From Armatimonadota bacterium (GTDB lineage Bacteria; Sysuimicrobiota; Sysuimicrobiia; Sysuimicrobiales; Sysuimicrobiaceae), in assembly GCA_031460175.1 (NCBI GenBank), contig JAVKGW010000001.1, positions 333,021-397,020 of the forward strand: a stretch of 64,000 nt of DNA. Reading direction: 5' to 3'. Position numbers and translations under genes: made by a program. This document shows, in pieces, positions 33,398 to 41,567 of this stretch. Each line of letters starts with the position of its first letter. Positions within the stretch are counted from its first letter, which is position 1. Under the pieces are notes generated by a model. It ran no database searches. It had not been told where the DNA came from and saw only the letters and a program-made list of their open reading frames with translations.

Positions 33398-33820
33398 GTG
33401 GAGATCCGGACCCGCCACTGGGGACTGCAGGAGGTCGCGGAGGACCGGGTGATCCGCTTCCCGGAAGGGATCCCGGGCTTTCCGCACTGTCGGCGGTTCG
33501 TGCTCCTGGGGGAGGAGGGGAGCGCCTTCCTGTGGCTGCAGGCGGTGGACGATCCGGAGGTGGCGTTGCCCGTGACCGATCCCTTCCGTCTCTTCGTGGA
33601 CTACGAGGTCCCCCTGGAGGAGGAAGACGTGGAGACCCTCGGAGTCTCGGATCCCCGGGAGGTGGCGGTGCTGGTGGTGATCACCGTGCGCACAGATCCC
33701 CTCCAGGCCACCGCAAACCTCGCGGCTCCTCTCCTGATCAACGCCGCCTCCCGGATCGGCCGCCAGAAGATCCTGGCGCACGCCTCGTACTCGGTGCGCG
33801 AGCCCATTCCTCTCGGCTGA
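33398..33820 (+). CDS. fliW: Flagellar assembly factor FliW, CsrA antagonist
   Basis: The 140-residue protein has the FliW signatures IRFPEGIPGFPHCRRFVLL, FLWLQAVDDPEVALPVTDP and LINAASRIGRQ. FliW binds either flagellin or CsrA, so flagellin build-up releases CsrA to block its own mRNA. The gene lies two bases after flgL, directly before csrA and the flagellin gene, the arrangement expected for this switch. The start is GTG 33398. Confidence 0.93.
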   Translation: MEIRTRHWGLQEVAEDRVIRFPEGIPGFPHCRRFVLLGEEGSAFLWLQAVDDPEVALPVTDPFRLFVDYEVPLEEEDVETLGVSDPREVAVLVVITVRTDPLQATANLAAPLLINAASRIGRQKILAHASYSVREPIPLG

Positions 33821-33828
33821 GGCGTCCT

Positions 33829-34062
33829 GTGCTCGTGCTCACCCGGAAGCTGAACGAGGCCGTCCGCATCGGAGCGGAGGTGGAGGTCCGGGTGCTGGGC
33901 ATCGAGGGGGGGCAGGTGAGGTTGGGCATCCAGGCGCCCCGCTGGATCCCCGTGCACCGGGAGGAAGTGTACCGGGAGATCCAGCTCGAAAACCGCGAGG
34001 CCGCGCAGACTGCACCAGAGGCCCTGCGCACGGCCCTACGAGCTGCGGCCCCCGACCCTTAA
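33829..34062 (+). CDS. csrA: Carbon storage regulator, flagellin translational repressor
   Basis: The 77-residue protein has the CsrA core (LVLTRKLNEAVRIGAEVEVRVL, VRLGIQAPRWIPVHREEVY) with the basic and hydrophobic RNA-contact residues kept. It binds GGA motifs in hairpin loops and Shine-Dalgarno sites. The start is GTG 33829. The Ala/Arg-rich tail is not conserved. The stop lies inside the sigma-28 site of the flagellin gene. Confidence 0.94.
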   Translation: MLVLTRKLNEAVRIGAEVEVRVLGIEGGQVRLGIQAPRWIPVHREEVYREIQLENREAAQTAPEALRTALRAAAPDP

Positions 34063-34085
34063 GGTTCTCCCTCACCCGCCGATAC
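34059..34085 (+). promoter_or_regulatory. Sigma-28 promoter of the flagellin gene
   Basis: TTAAGGTT (34059-34066), an exact 11-base spacer, and GCCGATAC (34078-34085) match the sigma-28 consensus TAAAGTTT-N11-GCCGATAA. Start of transcription would be near 34093, making a leader of about 150 bases. Confidence 0.85.
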
Positions 34086-34198
34086 CCGTAGGTGGAGACG
34101 CGGAAGGAAAGGCGGGTGAGAGCAGGGGAGACGGTGGAGGAGGAAGACCCGAAAGGGCGGCGCCGGCCCGCCGTCCGTTGAGCCGGCACCCAAAAACT

Positions 34199-34235
34199 CC
34201 GGGCAGGGAGGCCCGGAAAACCCAGTTCAAGGAGG
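34199..34235 (+). promoter_or_regulatory. Probable double CsrA site in the flagellin leader
   Basis: A 6-bp hairpin CCGGGC/GCCCGG (34199-34216) shows GGA in its six-base loop (AGGGAG). A second GGA lies in the Shine-Dalgarno AAGGAGG (34229-34235), nine bases before the ATG. Bacillus hag has the same layout, a hairpin GGA plus a Shine-Dalgarno GGA, for CsrA repression. Confidence 0.75.
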
Positions 34236-34244
34236 AACGAGGTC

Positions 34245-35417
34245 ATGGGACTCAGGATCAATCAGAACATCGCCGCGCTCAACGCCCACCGGAACCTGGT
34301 GGCCACGGACAACGCGTTGAGCAAGTCGCTGGAGAGGCTCAGCAGCGGCTTCCGCATCAACCGCGCCGCGGACGACGCAGCAGGGCTCGCCATCTCGGAG
34401 AAGCTGCGGGCCCAGGTGCGGGGGCTCGCGCAGGCCATCCGGAACGCCCAGGACGGCATCTCCATGATCCAGACCGCGGAAGGAGCCTTGAACGAGGTCC
34501 ACGCCATGCTCCAGCGCATGCGGGAGCTGGCACTGCAGGCCGCCAACGACACCCTCTCGAACGAGGACCGGGCCGCCATCAACCAGGAGATCCAGCAGCT
34601 ACGTGCGGAGATCGATAACGTCAGTAGCCGGACCACCTTCAACGGCAAGAAGCTGCTGGACGGCTCCCTGGTCACATCCCTGAACGCCTCCAGCGAACTT
34701 CGGGACAACCTAGCGATCACGGGCGGCACGGAGTCCGCGTTTGTGACCAAAGTGGACGTGAGTGCGGCCAGGCCTGGAACCACCTACACGCTGACGGGCA
34801 GCGGCACCTCCCTCACCCTGACCCGGGCGGATGGGGTCGCGCAGACCATCACCGTGAGTGGAATCAGCGCGGGTGGGAGTCAGGTCCTGGACTTCAGCCA
34901 GCTGGGCGTGAAGATCACGGTGGCCTCAAGCGGCGGGATTACGGGAGCCAACTTGGTGACGGCGCTGACCAACACGGCGAACGACACCATCACGACGGCC
35001 GCAGGGTCGGGGAGCGCCAACTTCCAGGTGGGGCCGGCGGCAGGCGACTCCATCAGCGTGTCGTTCGCGAAGGTGGACGTGGCGGCCCTCGGGTTGACCA
35101 CCGCGTTGGACAACTTCAACACGACCCAGAGCGTGGCCAACGCACAGGCGCTGGTGACGGCTCTGGACGCGGCCGTGAACACGGTGTCCACGCAGCGGGG
35201 GAAGTACGGAGCGGCCCAGAACCGGCTGGAGCACACCGTGGCGAGCCTGGGCGTGGCGCAGGAGAACATGAGCGCGGCGGAGTCGCGGATCCGGGACGTG
35301 GACATGGCGCAGGAGATGGTGCAGTTCACCCGCAACCAGATCCTGCTGCAGGCCGGCACCGCCATGCTGGCGCAGGCGAACGCCGCGCCGCAGGTGGTCC
35401 TGCAGCTGCTGCGGTAG
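34245..35417 (+). CDS. fliC: Flagellin
   Basis: The 390-residue filament protein has the conserved N-terminal domain (MGLRINQNIAALNAHRNL, LSSGFRINRAADDAAGLAISE) and C-terminal domain (NRLEHTVASLGVAQENMSAAESRIRDVDMAQEMV ... ILLQAGTAMLAQANAAPQVVLQLL). The Thr/Ser/Ala/Gly-rich middle (about residues 165-285) is the variable surface region. It is the only flagellin in the window. It is expressed from sigma-28 and likely controlled by CsrA/FliW, with a large hairpin terminator behind it. Confidence 0.96.
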   Translation: MGLRINQNIAALNAHRNLVATDNALSKSLERLSSGFRINRAADDAAGLAISEKLRAQVRGLAQAIRNAQDGISMIQTAEGALNEVHAMLQRMRELALQAANDTLSNEDRAAINQEIQQLRAEIDNVSSRTTFNGKKLLDGSLVTSLNASSELRDNLAITGGTESAFVTKVDVSAARPGTTYTLTGSGTSLTLTRADGVAQTITVSGISAGGSQVLDFSQLGVKITVASSGGITGANLVTALTNTANDTITTAAGSGSANFQVGPAAGDSISVSFAKVDVAALGLTTALDNFNTTQSVANAQALVTALDAAVNTVSTQRGKYGAAQNRLEHTVASLGVAQENMSAAESRIRDVDMAQEMVQFTRNQILLQAGTAMLAQANAAPQVVLQLLR

Positions 35418-35429
35418 CGCGGAGGGTTC

Positions 35430-35458
35430 GGGGGCGGGGCCGGGTAGGCCCCGCCCCC
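35430..35458 (+). terminator. Strong GC hairpin after the flagellin gene
   Basis: A perfect 12-bp stem (GGGGGCGGGGCC / GGCCCCGCCCCC) with a GGGTA loop starts 12 bases after the flagellin stop. No U-tract follows, so it may act more as an mRNA 3' stabiliser or a partial terminator than a standard intrinsic terminator. Confidence 0.65.
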
Positions 35459-35477
35459 GGGCGGGGAGGTGGTGAGG

Positions 35478-35765
35478 ATGCAGGTCCCTCCGCCGGGTCC
35501 GGGAAGCCCGAGGAAACCCGAGCGGCCGGAGCCGAAACCCACGGAGGAGCGAAAGGTCCAGGGTGGGAACGGGCAGGAAAGCGGGCGATCGAAGGCGCCG
35601 CCTTCGGCCCTGGACGTGGCCGCACAGTTCATCGTGGACGACCGCACGGGCCGGGTGCTGGTGCGCATCTACGACACGCGCACCGGGGAGACCATCCGGA
35701 CCATCCCCCCAAGTCAAGTGGTGGAGTTCCTGCTGGGGTCCGGCGGCTTTGATGTGCGGGTGTAG
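35478..35765 (+). CDS. flaG: FlaG-family flagellar protein
   Basis: The 95-residue protein has a Pro/Lys/Glu-rich disordered first half and a conserved second half (LDVAAQFIVDDRTGRVLVRIYDTRTGETIRTIPPSQVVEFL), which is the FlaG pattern. FlaG affects filament length in several bacteria. ATG 35478 has GGGGAGG eight bases upstream. It sits directly before fliD as usual. Confidence 0.88.
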   Translation: MQVPPPGPGSPRKPERPEPKPTEERKVQGGNGQESGRSKAPPSALDVAAQFIVDDRTGRVLVRIYDTRTGETIRTIPPSQVVEFLLGSGGFDVRV

Positions 35766-35777
35766 GAGGCAGGGGGC

Positions 35778-37118
35778 GTGTCCACCTTCAGCATCGACGG
35801 CCTGATCTCGGGCCTGAACACCACGGAGGTCATCAACAAGCTCCTGGAGATCGAGCGGGCGCCGATCCAGAAGCTGGAGGCCCGCAAGAGCGAGGCCAAC
35901 CTGAGGCTTTCCGCCTGGCGGACGCTCAACACGAAGCTGACGACCCTGGAAGAGCGGGCCGGGGCCCTGGCCCTGTCTTCGACCTACCAGGCCGCGAAGG
36001 CCACCACGAGCGACCCGAAGGTGGCCGTGGCCTCCGCCGCGGTCGGCGCGGTCCCCGGGACGTACACCCTGACGGTCAACCACCTCGTATCCACCCACCA
36101 GCTCAGCACCGACACGTATGCGGACAAGGACGCTCAGGTGTTCGGGACAGGGACGGTCACCATCACGGTGAACGGGGTTTCCACGGACGTGGCCATCGCG
36201 GACGGTCAGAACTCCCTGAGCGGGATCGCCGCGGCCCTCAACGCCTCCGGCGCCGGCGTGTACGCGGCGGTGATGCAGGTGGACGGCGGCTACAGGCTCG
36301 TGCTCACCTCCCGCACGTCCGGGGCGGCGGGTGCCATCTCCGTGGACACGAGCGGGCTGGTGGGCGGAAGCGAGGTCCTGAGCTTCCCCCACGAGCTGAG
36401 CCCGGCCCAGGACGCGGAGGTGGTGCTGGGCAGCGGTGCGGGAGCCGTGGTCGTGCACAGGCCTTCGAACGTGGTCACGGACCTGCTGCCCGGGGTCACC
36501 CTCGCCCTGGCGGCTACCGGCACGGTCACCGTGACCGTGGAGCAGGACCTGGAGGCCGTGAAGAAAGCGGTGCGGGACTTCGTGGCCGCCTACAACGACG
36601 TGGCCGACAGCCTCGCCCAGTACGGGCGGTACAACCCGGAGACGAAGCAGCGCGGGGCCCTGCAGGGCGACGGGACCCTCCAGCGGATCCAAGCCGAGCT
36701 CCCGGACGCGGTCCTGCGCACCGAGGTCACCGGCCAGGCCCTCAAGCGCCTGAGCGACCTCGGGGTGCGGATGGGAAGGGACGGGAAGCTCACCCTGGAC
36801 GAGTCGAAGCTCGCCGACGCCCTGCAGGGCCGGCTGTCCGAAGCCCGGCGGGTCCTGGAGGCCGCGGGCGGCAGGCTGCGGGATGTGGCGGACAACCTGA
36901 CCAAGGTGAACGGGCCCGTGTGGCTGGCCATCGACGCCCTGAACAGCCGCATCCGCGGCTACGACCAGCAGATCACGCGGTGGGAGGACCGGGTGGAGCG
37001 CAAGCGGGAGCAGCTCGTACGGATGTTCACGGAGCTCGAAAAGGCCCTGGGCCAGCTGCGCAGCCAGGGAGACTGGCTCGCTCAACAGATCCGAAATCTG
37101 GGAGGAAGCAACCGATGA
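35778..37118 (+). CDS. fliD: Flagellar filament cap protein
   Basis: The 446-residue protein has the FliD N-terminal domain (TFSIDGLISGLNTTEVINKLLEIERAPIQKLEARKSE), the mid-domain and the C-terminal coiled coil (SRIRGYDQQITRWEDRVERKREQLVRMFTELEKAL). FliD caps the growing filament and folds flagellin subunits. The start is GTG 35778. The end overlaps fliS by ATGA. Confidence 0.94.
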   Translation: MSTFSIDGLISGLNTTEVINKLLEIERAPIQKLEARKSEANLRLSAWRTLNTKLTTLEERAGALALSSTYQAAKATTSDPKVAVASAAVGAVPGTYTLTVNHLVSTHQLSTDTYADKDAQVFGTGTVTITVNGVSTDVAIADGQNSLSGIAAALNASGAGVYAAVMQVDGGYRLVLTSRTSGAAGAISVDTSGLVGGSEVLSFPHELSPAQDAEVVLGSGAGAVVVHRPSNVVTDLLPGVTLALAATGTVTVTVEQDLEAVKKAVRDFVAAYNDVADSLAQYGRYNPETKQRGALQGDGTLQRIQAELPDAVLRTEVTGQALKRLSDLGVRMGRDGKLTLDESKLADALQGRLSEARRVLEAAGGRLRDVADNLTKVNGPVWLAIDALNSRIRGYDQQITRWEDRVERKREQLVRMFTELEKALGQLRSQGDWLAQQIRNLGGSNR

Positions 37119-37492
37119 GGTCCGCCGCGCTCGCCTACAAAGCTTCGCACGCCTCCACCGCCACGCCCGGCGAGCTCGTGGTGATGCTCTACGACGGCGC
37201 CCTGCGGTTTCTGGACGAGGCCATCCGCGCCTACCGCTCGGGCGACGAGGCGGCCGCCCACCAGGCGGTGGTTCGGGCGGAGCAGGTGGTGCTGGAGCTC
37301 ATGGCCTGTCTTGACCTCCGGTACGAGCTCGCGCAGCGGCTCCTGAGCCTCTACCGGTACCTTTTCGAACGGCTGGGCGAGGCCCGGCGCAACCGGGATC
37401 CCGTGGAGCTCGAGCGTCTGCGGGGGTGGTTCGGGGAGCTGCGGGAGGCGTGGGCTCAGGCGGAGCACAAACTCCGGACAGGGGTGCACTGA
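37115..37492 (+). CDS. fliS: Flagellin export chaperone
   Basis: The 125-residue helical protein has the FliS motifs ATPGELVVMLYDGALRFLDEAIRA and RYLFERLGEARRNRDP. It keeps flagellin unfolded and delivers it for export. It is coupled to fliD by a four-base overlap. Three bases separate it from the next, FliT-like gene. Confidence 0.94.
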   Translation: MRSAALAYKASHASTATPGELVVMLYDGALRFLDEAIRAYRSGDEAAAHQAVVRAEQVVLELMACLDLRYELAQRLLSLYRYLFERLGEARRNRDPVELERLRGWFGELREAWAQAEHKLRTGVH

Positions 37493-37495
37493 CCC

Positions 37496-37807
37496 ATGGA
37501 AGCTCACCGCGAGGCCTACCGGGAGATCCTCCGTTGGACGGAGGGGGCCGCGACCGCGGCGGAGCAGGGGGATACCGGGCGCCTCGTGGAGTGCCTGCGC
37601 CGCCGGCAGGAGCTCATGGGGGTCGTGGAGTCCCTCCCCCCGCCGGACCTTGGGGAACGCGCACGGTTGCGGGAGGAAGCCCTGCCGCTCCTGGAAGCGG
37701 CCCTTCGGATCAACCACGGGATCATCGCCCTCCTCGCAGCCCGCCGGGCACGGCTGGCCCGAATCCTCATGGGGGGTACGAGCCGGTTCGTGGATACCCG
37801 GGGCTAA
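37496..37807 (+). CDS. FliT-like flagellar chaperone candidate
   Basis: The 103-residue all-helical protein (EAYREILRWTEGAATAAEQGDTGRLVECLRRRQELMG, then LLEAALRINHGIIALLAARRARLARIL) has the size, helix pattern and position after fliS expected of FliT, the FliD chaperone. Identity to FliT is low by eye, so no symbol is given. ATG 37496 follows the fliS stop by three bases, so it belongs to the fliD operon. Confidence 0.6.
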   Translation: MEAHREAYREILRWTEGAATAAEQGDTGRLVECLRRRQELMGVVESLPPPDLGERARLREEALPLLEAALRINHGIIALLAARRARLARILMGGTSRFVDTRG

Positions 37808-37884
37808 CGGGCCCTGCGGTACAACACCGAGTGCAGGACCTGAGGCGCACACAGGAGCTCAGCCTGCTGGACGGTCCCATCATG

Positions 37885-37900
37885 TGGCACGCCTCTTGCA
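37885..37900 (+). promoter_or_regulatory. Sigma-54 promoter upstream of the HD-GYP gene
   Basis: TGGCACGCCTCTTGCA is an exact match to the consensus TGGCACG-N4-TTGCA, with GG at 37886-37887 and GC at 37898-37899. Transcription would start near 37911, just ahead of the short ORF at 37923. Confidence 0.85.
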
Positions 37901-37922
37901 TATCCCGGACGAGGCGGCTGGG

Positions 37923-38102
37923 ATGGCGCGGGGGGCTTGGGTGAAGATGGACGTGGCGCCGCAGGCGGTGGAGATGCGAAGGCGGCCCGCACTCGTATAT
38001 GCGTCCCCCCCCCCCCCCCCCCCGGGGGGGGGTACCTTCGGAGCGGCACGGCTCCCGCTTCTCCAACAGACTCTGGGTGAGCTCTTCTGTCCGCTCCCAT
38101 GA
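37923..38102 (+). CDS. Short upstream ORF containing a C19G9 tract, coupled to the HD-GYP gene
   Basis: This 59-codon frame starts at ATG 37923 (GAGG eight bases upstream; ATG 37947 is an alternative) and ends in TGA that overlaps the HD-GYP ATG as ATGA. It crosses a run of 19 C and 9 G, read as six Pro and three Gly. Any change in run length that is not a multiple of three would shift the frame and move the stop, breaking coupling. The peptide resembles no known family. Whether it is translated is unproven. Confidence 0.4.
   Translation: MARGAWVKMDVAPQAVEMRRRPALVYASPPPPPPGGGTFGAARLPLLQQTLGELFCPLP
38005..38032. repeat. Homopolymer tract C19 followed by G9
   Basis: Nineteen C followed by nine G, which can also fold as a hairpin. 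Runs this long are slippage-prone and are classic phase-variation sites. They are also common assembly artefacts in GC-rich genomes, so the exact length is uncertain. It lies 66 bases before the HD-GYP start. Confidence 0.8.
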
Positions 38103-40297
38103 GGCCCGTGTTCCGCACGCTCCAGTCCCGCCTGACCCTCCTCGTCTTTCTGGCAACTCTTCCCACCGTAGGCATCGGGCTTCTCCACGCCCTGCATGCA
38201 CGCAGAGTTGCTGATCAGGAAGTCCGCGGCATGGCGGAGCGGCTGGCCCGGTTCGTGGCCCATGAGAAGGAGCTCGTGGCCGAGACCACCCGCCAGCTCC
38301 TCGCGGGCCTCGCCCACGTCCCCGCTCTTTCCGGAAACGATTCCAAGGCGTGCTCCGACCTTCTGGGAAGTCTGATCCGGGAACACCCCCTCTACGCAAA
38401 CCTCGTGGTGGTAGACCCCTCCGGGAACCTCCGGTGCAGTGCGCGCCCTTCCCCGGGCCCGATCTCCTACGCGGACCGGGAGTGGTTCCGGGCGGCGGCG
38501 CGGACCCGCCGGTTCGTGCCGGGCCGCTTCGTGTGGGGGCGGGTGATGCGGCGGCCCATCGCCACCTTCGCGTATCCCGTGGTGGACGGCCGCGGTCGCC
38601 TCGAGCGCATCCTCGCCGCGGCCGTGGACCTGCGGTGGCTCAACGCTTTCCTGGACCGTCTGCCCCTGCCCGAGGGCGGCGTGGCGTTTCTCGTGGACCC
38701 ACGAGGGGTGGTGCTGGCGGGCACCCGGGAGGCCAGGGCATGGACAGGACAGGACCTCCGCTCGGCTCCCCTCGTGCGGGGGCGATTCACACGGGAACTT
38801 TCCGGGATCGTGGAGGGGACAGGGCCGGACGGGGTGCTCCGCCTGGCGGCCTTTGCCCCGGTGCTTGCGGGAGGGCCGGCGGGGTACGCGGTGGTGGCCA
38901 TCCGGACCTCGGAGGCGTACGCCCTCTCCCGCTCCGCTCTCCGGGACCACCTGGTGGCGTTGGGGCTGGCGGTGGCGCTCGCCCTGGCCGTGGGCTGGGG
39001 AGCGAGCCGGAGGCTGATCGGCCGGCACGTGGAGGCGGTGGCGCGGGCGGCCCGCCGGATCAGCGCCGGAGACCTCTCCGCCCGCGCGGCCCTGGTAAGC
39101 CCCCTGCGGGAGTTGGAGGTGCTCGGGCAGGCCTTTGACGAGATGGCCGAGGCTGTGGAGCAACGGGACCGGGAGATCCGGCGAGCGGCGGAGGAGACCG
39201 CGCGGAGGTTGCGGCAGGTGCAGGCCCTGCGCAACATCGACCTCGCCATCACCGCGAGCCTCGACCCCCGGGTCACCATGCAGGTGCTCCTGGAGCAGGT
39301 CACCGCCCAGCTGGGGGTGGACGCGGCCGCGGTGCTCTTGCTGAGCCCCGACACGCTGGAGCTGGAGTGCGCGGCCCATCGGGGATTCCGCACCCCCCTC
39401 CTGGAACGGGTCCGGCTGAAGGTGGGCCGGTGCTACGCCGGCCGGGCGGCCCTGGAGCGCCGCATCTACACCTTTGCGGATCTCCCCGGACCCGAGGACC
39501 CCCTGCGGCGCCGGATCTTCGAGGAGGAAGGGATCCGGGCGTACTACGCGGCCCCCATGATCTCCCGGGGAAGGGTGCTGGGGGTTCTGGAGACCTACCA
39601 CCGGGCGGAGGTGGAGGCGGACGGGGACTGGCTGGAGATGCTGGAAGCCCTGGCAGGCCAGGCGGCCATCGCGGTGGACAACGCCCGGCTGTTCGACGAC
39701 CTGGAGCGGTCTAACCTCCAACTGCGGATGGCGTACGAAGCCACCATCGAGGGGTGGGCCCGGGCCCTGGAGCTGCGGGAGCGGGAGACGGGCGCCCATA
39801 CCCAGCGGGTGGCGGACCTCACGGTGCAGGTGGCCCGCAAGCTCGGGGTGCCGGAGCACGAGATCGTCCATCTCCGCCGGGGCGCCATCCTGCACGACAT
39901 CGGGAAGATCGCGGTCCCCGACCACATCCTCCTCAAGCCCGGGCCCCTCACGGAGGAGGAGTGGGCGGTGATGCGGCGGCACCCGGAGTACGCGTACGAA
40001 CTCCTCTCCCCCATCGAGTACCTGCGGCCAGCCCTGGAGATCCCCTACGGCCACCACGAGCGGTGGGACGGGAGCGGGTATCCGCGGGGACTGCGGGGGG
40101 AGGAGATCCCGCTCGCGGCCCGGATCTTCGCGGTGGTGGATGTGTACGACGCCCTCACCTCGGACCGCCCGTACCGCCGGGCGTGGAGCCACGAGCAGGC
40201 CGTGGCCTACCTCCGGGAACAGGCCGGAAGGCAGTTCGATCCCAGGGTGGTGGAAGCCTTCCTCCAGGTCCTCGAGGAGGGAACCGAAAAAAGTTGA
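38099..40297 (+). CDS. Membrane HD-GYP c-di-GMP phosphodiesterase with HAMP and GAF domains
   Basis: The 732-residue sensor has an N-terminal transmembrane helix (LTLLVFLATLPTVGIGLL) and an extracytoplasmic double-Cache-like sensor (about 35-275). A second helix (LVALGLAVALALAVGWG), a HAMP domain, a GAF domain (about 385-540), then the HD-GYP domain follow: HDIGK near residue 599 and HHERWDGSGYP near 654. The catalytic HD and GYP residues are intact, so it should hydrolyse c-di-GMP and favour motility. It starts at ATG 38099 within ATGA of the short ORF and lies behind a sigma-54 promoter. Confidence 0.93.
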   Translation: MRPVFRTLQSRLTLLVFLATLPTVGIGLLHALHARRVADQEVRGMAERLARFVAHEKELVAETTRQLLAGLAHVPALSGNDSKACSDLLGSLIREHPLYANLVVVDPSGNLRCSARPSPGPISYADREWFRAAARTRRFVPGRFVWGRVMRRPIATFAYPVVDGRGRLERILAAAVDLRWLNAFLDRLPLPEGGVAFLVDPRGVVLAGTREARAWTGQDLRSAPLVRGRFTRELSGIVEGTGPDGVLRLAAFAPVLAGGPAGYAVVAIRTSEAYALSRSALRDHLVALGLAVALALAVGWGASRRLIGRHVEAVARAARRISAGDLSARAALVSPLRELEVLGQAFDEMAEAVEQRDREIRRAAEETARRLRQVQALRNIDLAITASLDPRVTMQVLLEQVTAQLGVDAAAVLLLSPDTLELECAAHRGFRTPLLERVRLKVGRCYAGRAALERRIYTFADLPGPEDPLRRRIFEEEGIRAYYAAPMISRGRVLGVLETYHRAEVEADGDWLEMLEALAGQAAIAVDNARLFDDLERSNLQLRMAYEATIEGWARALELRERETGAHTQRVADLTVQVARKLGVPEHEIVHLRRGAILHDIGKIAVPDHILLKPGPLTEEEWAVMRRHPEYAYELLSPIEYLRPALEIPYGHHERWDGSGYPRGLRGEEIPLAARIFAVVDVYDALTSDRPYRRAWSHEQAVAYLREQAGRQFDPRVVEAFLQVLEEGTEKS

Positions 40298-40323
40298 AAA
40301 AACTCGAGGAGAGGGTCGCGGGT

Positions 40324-41412
40324 TCAGGGGAAGGAGGGACCTCCTTCCCCTGTGGGAGATCCCCCATCGGGGTGTTCGGAGGCCCGCAGCATCATGGCGA
40401 TGGTGGTGGCCAGGGGGGCGGCCAGGAACACGCCCGCGAGCCCGAAGAGGTCCGCGCCCATCAGGATGGCGCCCAGGATCACCACGGGGTGCAACCGAAG
40501 GAGGTTGCGGAGCACGAGAGGGGCCAGGATCACGTCGATCACCGCCCGAATCCCGAGCAGGATCCCCACGACCACCACCGCGGTCCCCACCCCCCGCATG
40601 AGGGCCACGCTGCCCAACGTCAGCACGCCAAAGGCAGGGCCCAGGTACGGTACGGTCTCCGCCAGACCCACGAGCACGGACCATCCGAAGGCATTGGGCA
40701 TTCCCACCGCCACCAGTCCCATCCACAGCAGGGCGGTCCCCACGAGGGCGATCACCACCAACCCCCCCAGGTACCGGCGCAGGGCCCAGGCGGCGACCGC
40801 GCCCGCGCGGCGGGCCGGCTCCCGCCAGGTAGTCGGGAGCCGCCGGAGTACGGAAGCGCGCAGGATCTCCGTGTCCTTCATGAAGTAAAAGGCAAGAAAG
40901 GGTACCACGATCACCACGTAAGCGTGGGCCCCTACCGCCACGGACCGGCCCACCAATTGCTGGAGCACGCCCACGGCAAAGGAAGTCAAGACGCGCGCCG
41001 TTCCGCCCTCTCCGGAGGCCAGGAAGGGGAACCAGGCCGCCTCAAGCCGCTCCAACTCCTGGGCGGCCAGCCGCAGGTACTCGGGGAGCGCCGCCAGGAG
41101 GCGTGAGGTCTCCCGCACGAGCGGAAGGCCAAGGGACAGGGCGCCAACGAGCACCACGCCCACCAGCACCCCCACCGCGAACAGCGCGCCGACGGCCCGC
41201 CGGCCTCCACTCCACCGGGTGGCCCAGTCCGCCACCGGCGCGAGCACCACCGCCACCAGCACCCCCGCGAGGAGCACGAGGGCCGCGGATCGGACCTGGC
41301 GTAGGCCCCACAGCGCGGCCCCCGTCGCCACGATCCAGTCCACGACCCGGTCCCCTCGGCTCCACCGCACCGCCGCGCCTTCCCGCATTCGCTCCGGCTC
41401 ATTTGGACTCAT
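40324..41412 (-). CDS. AI-2E (PerM) family transporter
   Basis: The 362-residue protein has eight or so transmembrane helices and the AI-2E family features VPFLAFYFMKD, ETVPYLGPAFG and the C-terminal DLFGLAGVFLAAPLATTI. Members export autoinducer-2 or act as sodium/proton antiporters. The substrate cannot be told here. I chose ATG 41412 (MSPNEPERMREG), because an upstream extension has no homology. The last codons form one arm of the terminator hairpin shared with the HD-GYP gene. Confidence 0.88.
   Translation of the reverse strand: MSPNEPERMREGAAVRWSRGDRVVDWIVATGAALWGLRQVRSAALVLLAGVLVAVVLAPVADWATRWSGGRRAVGALFAVGVLVGVVLVGALSLGLPLVRETSRLLAALPEYLRLAAQELERLEAAWFPFLASGEGGTARVLTSFAVGVLQQLVGRSVAVGAHAYVVIVVPFLAFYFMKDTEILRASVLRRLPTTWREPARRAGAVAAWALRRYLGGLVVIALVGTALLWMGLVAVGMPNAFGWSVLVGLAETVPYLGPAFGVLTLGSVALMRGVGTAVVVVGILLGIRAVIDVILAPLVLRNLLRLHPVVILGAILMGADLFGLAGVFLAAPLATTIAMMLRASEHPDGGSPTGEGGPSFP
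40325..40352. terminator. Bidirectional hairpin between the HD-GYP and AI-2E genes
   Basis: A perfect 12-bp stem (CAGGGGAAGGAG / CTCCTTCCCCTG) with a GGAC loop lies at the 3' ends of the two convergent genes. On the plus strand no U-tract follows; on the minus strand a weak A/T-rich stretch (40299-40304) lies beyond it. Confidence 0.6.
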
Positions 41413-41567
41413 TTGTACCTCGGATCCGTGGGGTCCTGCTTCCAGGTGTAGCCTTCCCAAAGCGTCTCGAGACCCGAACATCGGCCACGGGTGCGATTCC
41501 TGGTCCCCGTGCAGCTCCGGCGCGTGCCCTGGCGGTGAAGGGGGAGCGGGCGGACGCTTCTCCCACG

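Noticed and set aside
34926-37085. Open minus frame of 719 codons
   Set aside because: Antisense to flagellin, flaG and fliD, all of which have clear family motifs. Composition is typical of a shadow frame.
38005-38032. Treating the C/G tract as a simple terminator
   Set aside because: It could fold, but it has no U-tract, lies inside an open frame and is followed at once by an ATGA coupling. It is recorded as a repeat instead, with the caution about assembly.
37880-40726. Open minus frame of 948 codons
   Set aside because: Antisense to the HD-GYP gene, with no motif, no ribosome-binding site and no operon partner.
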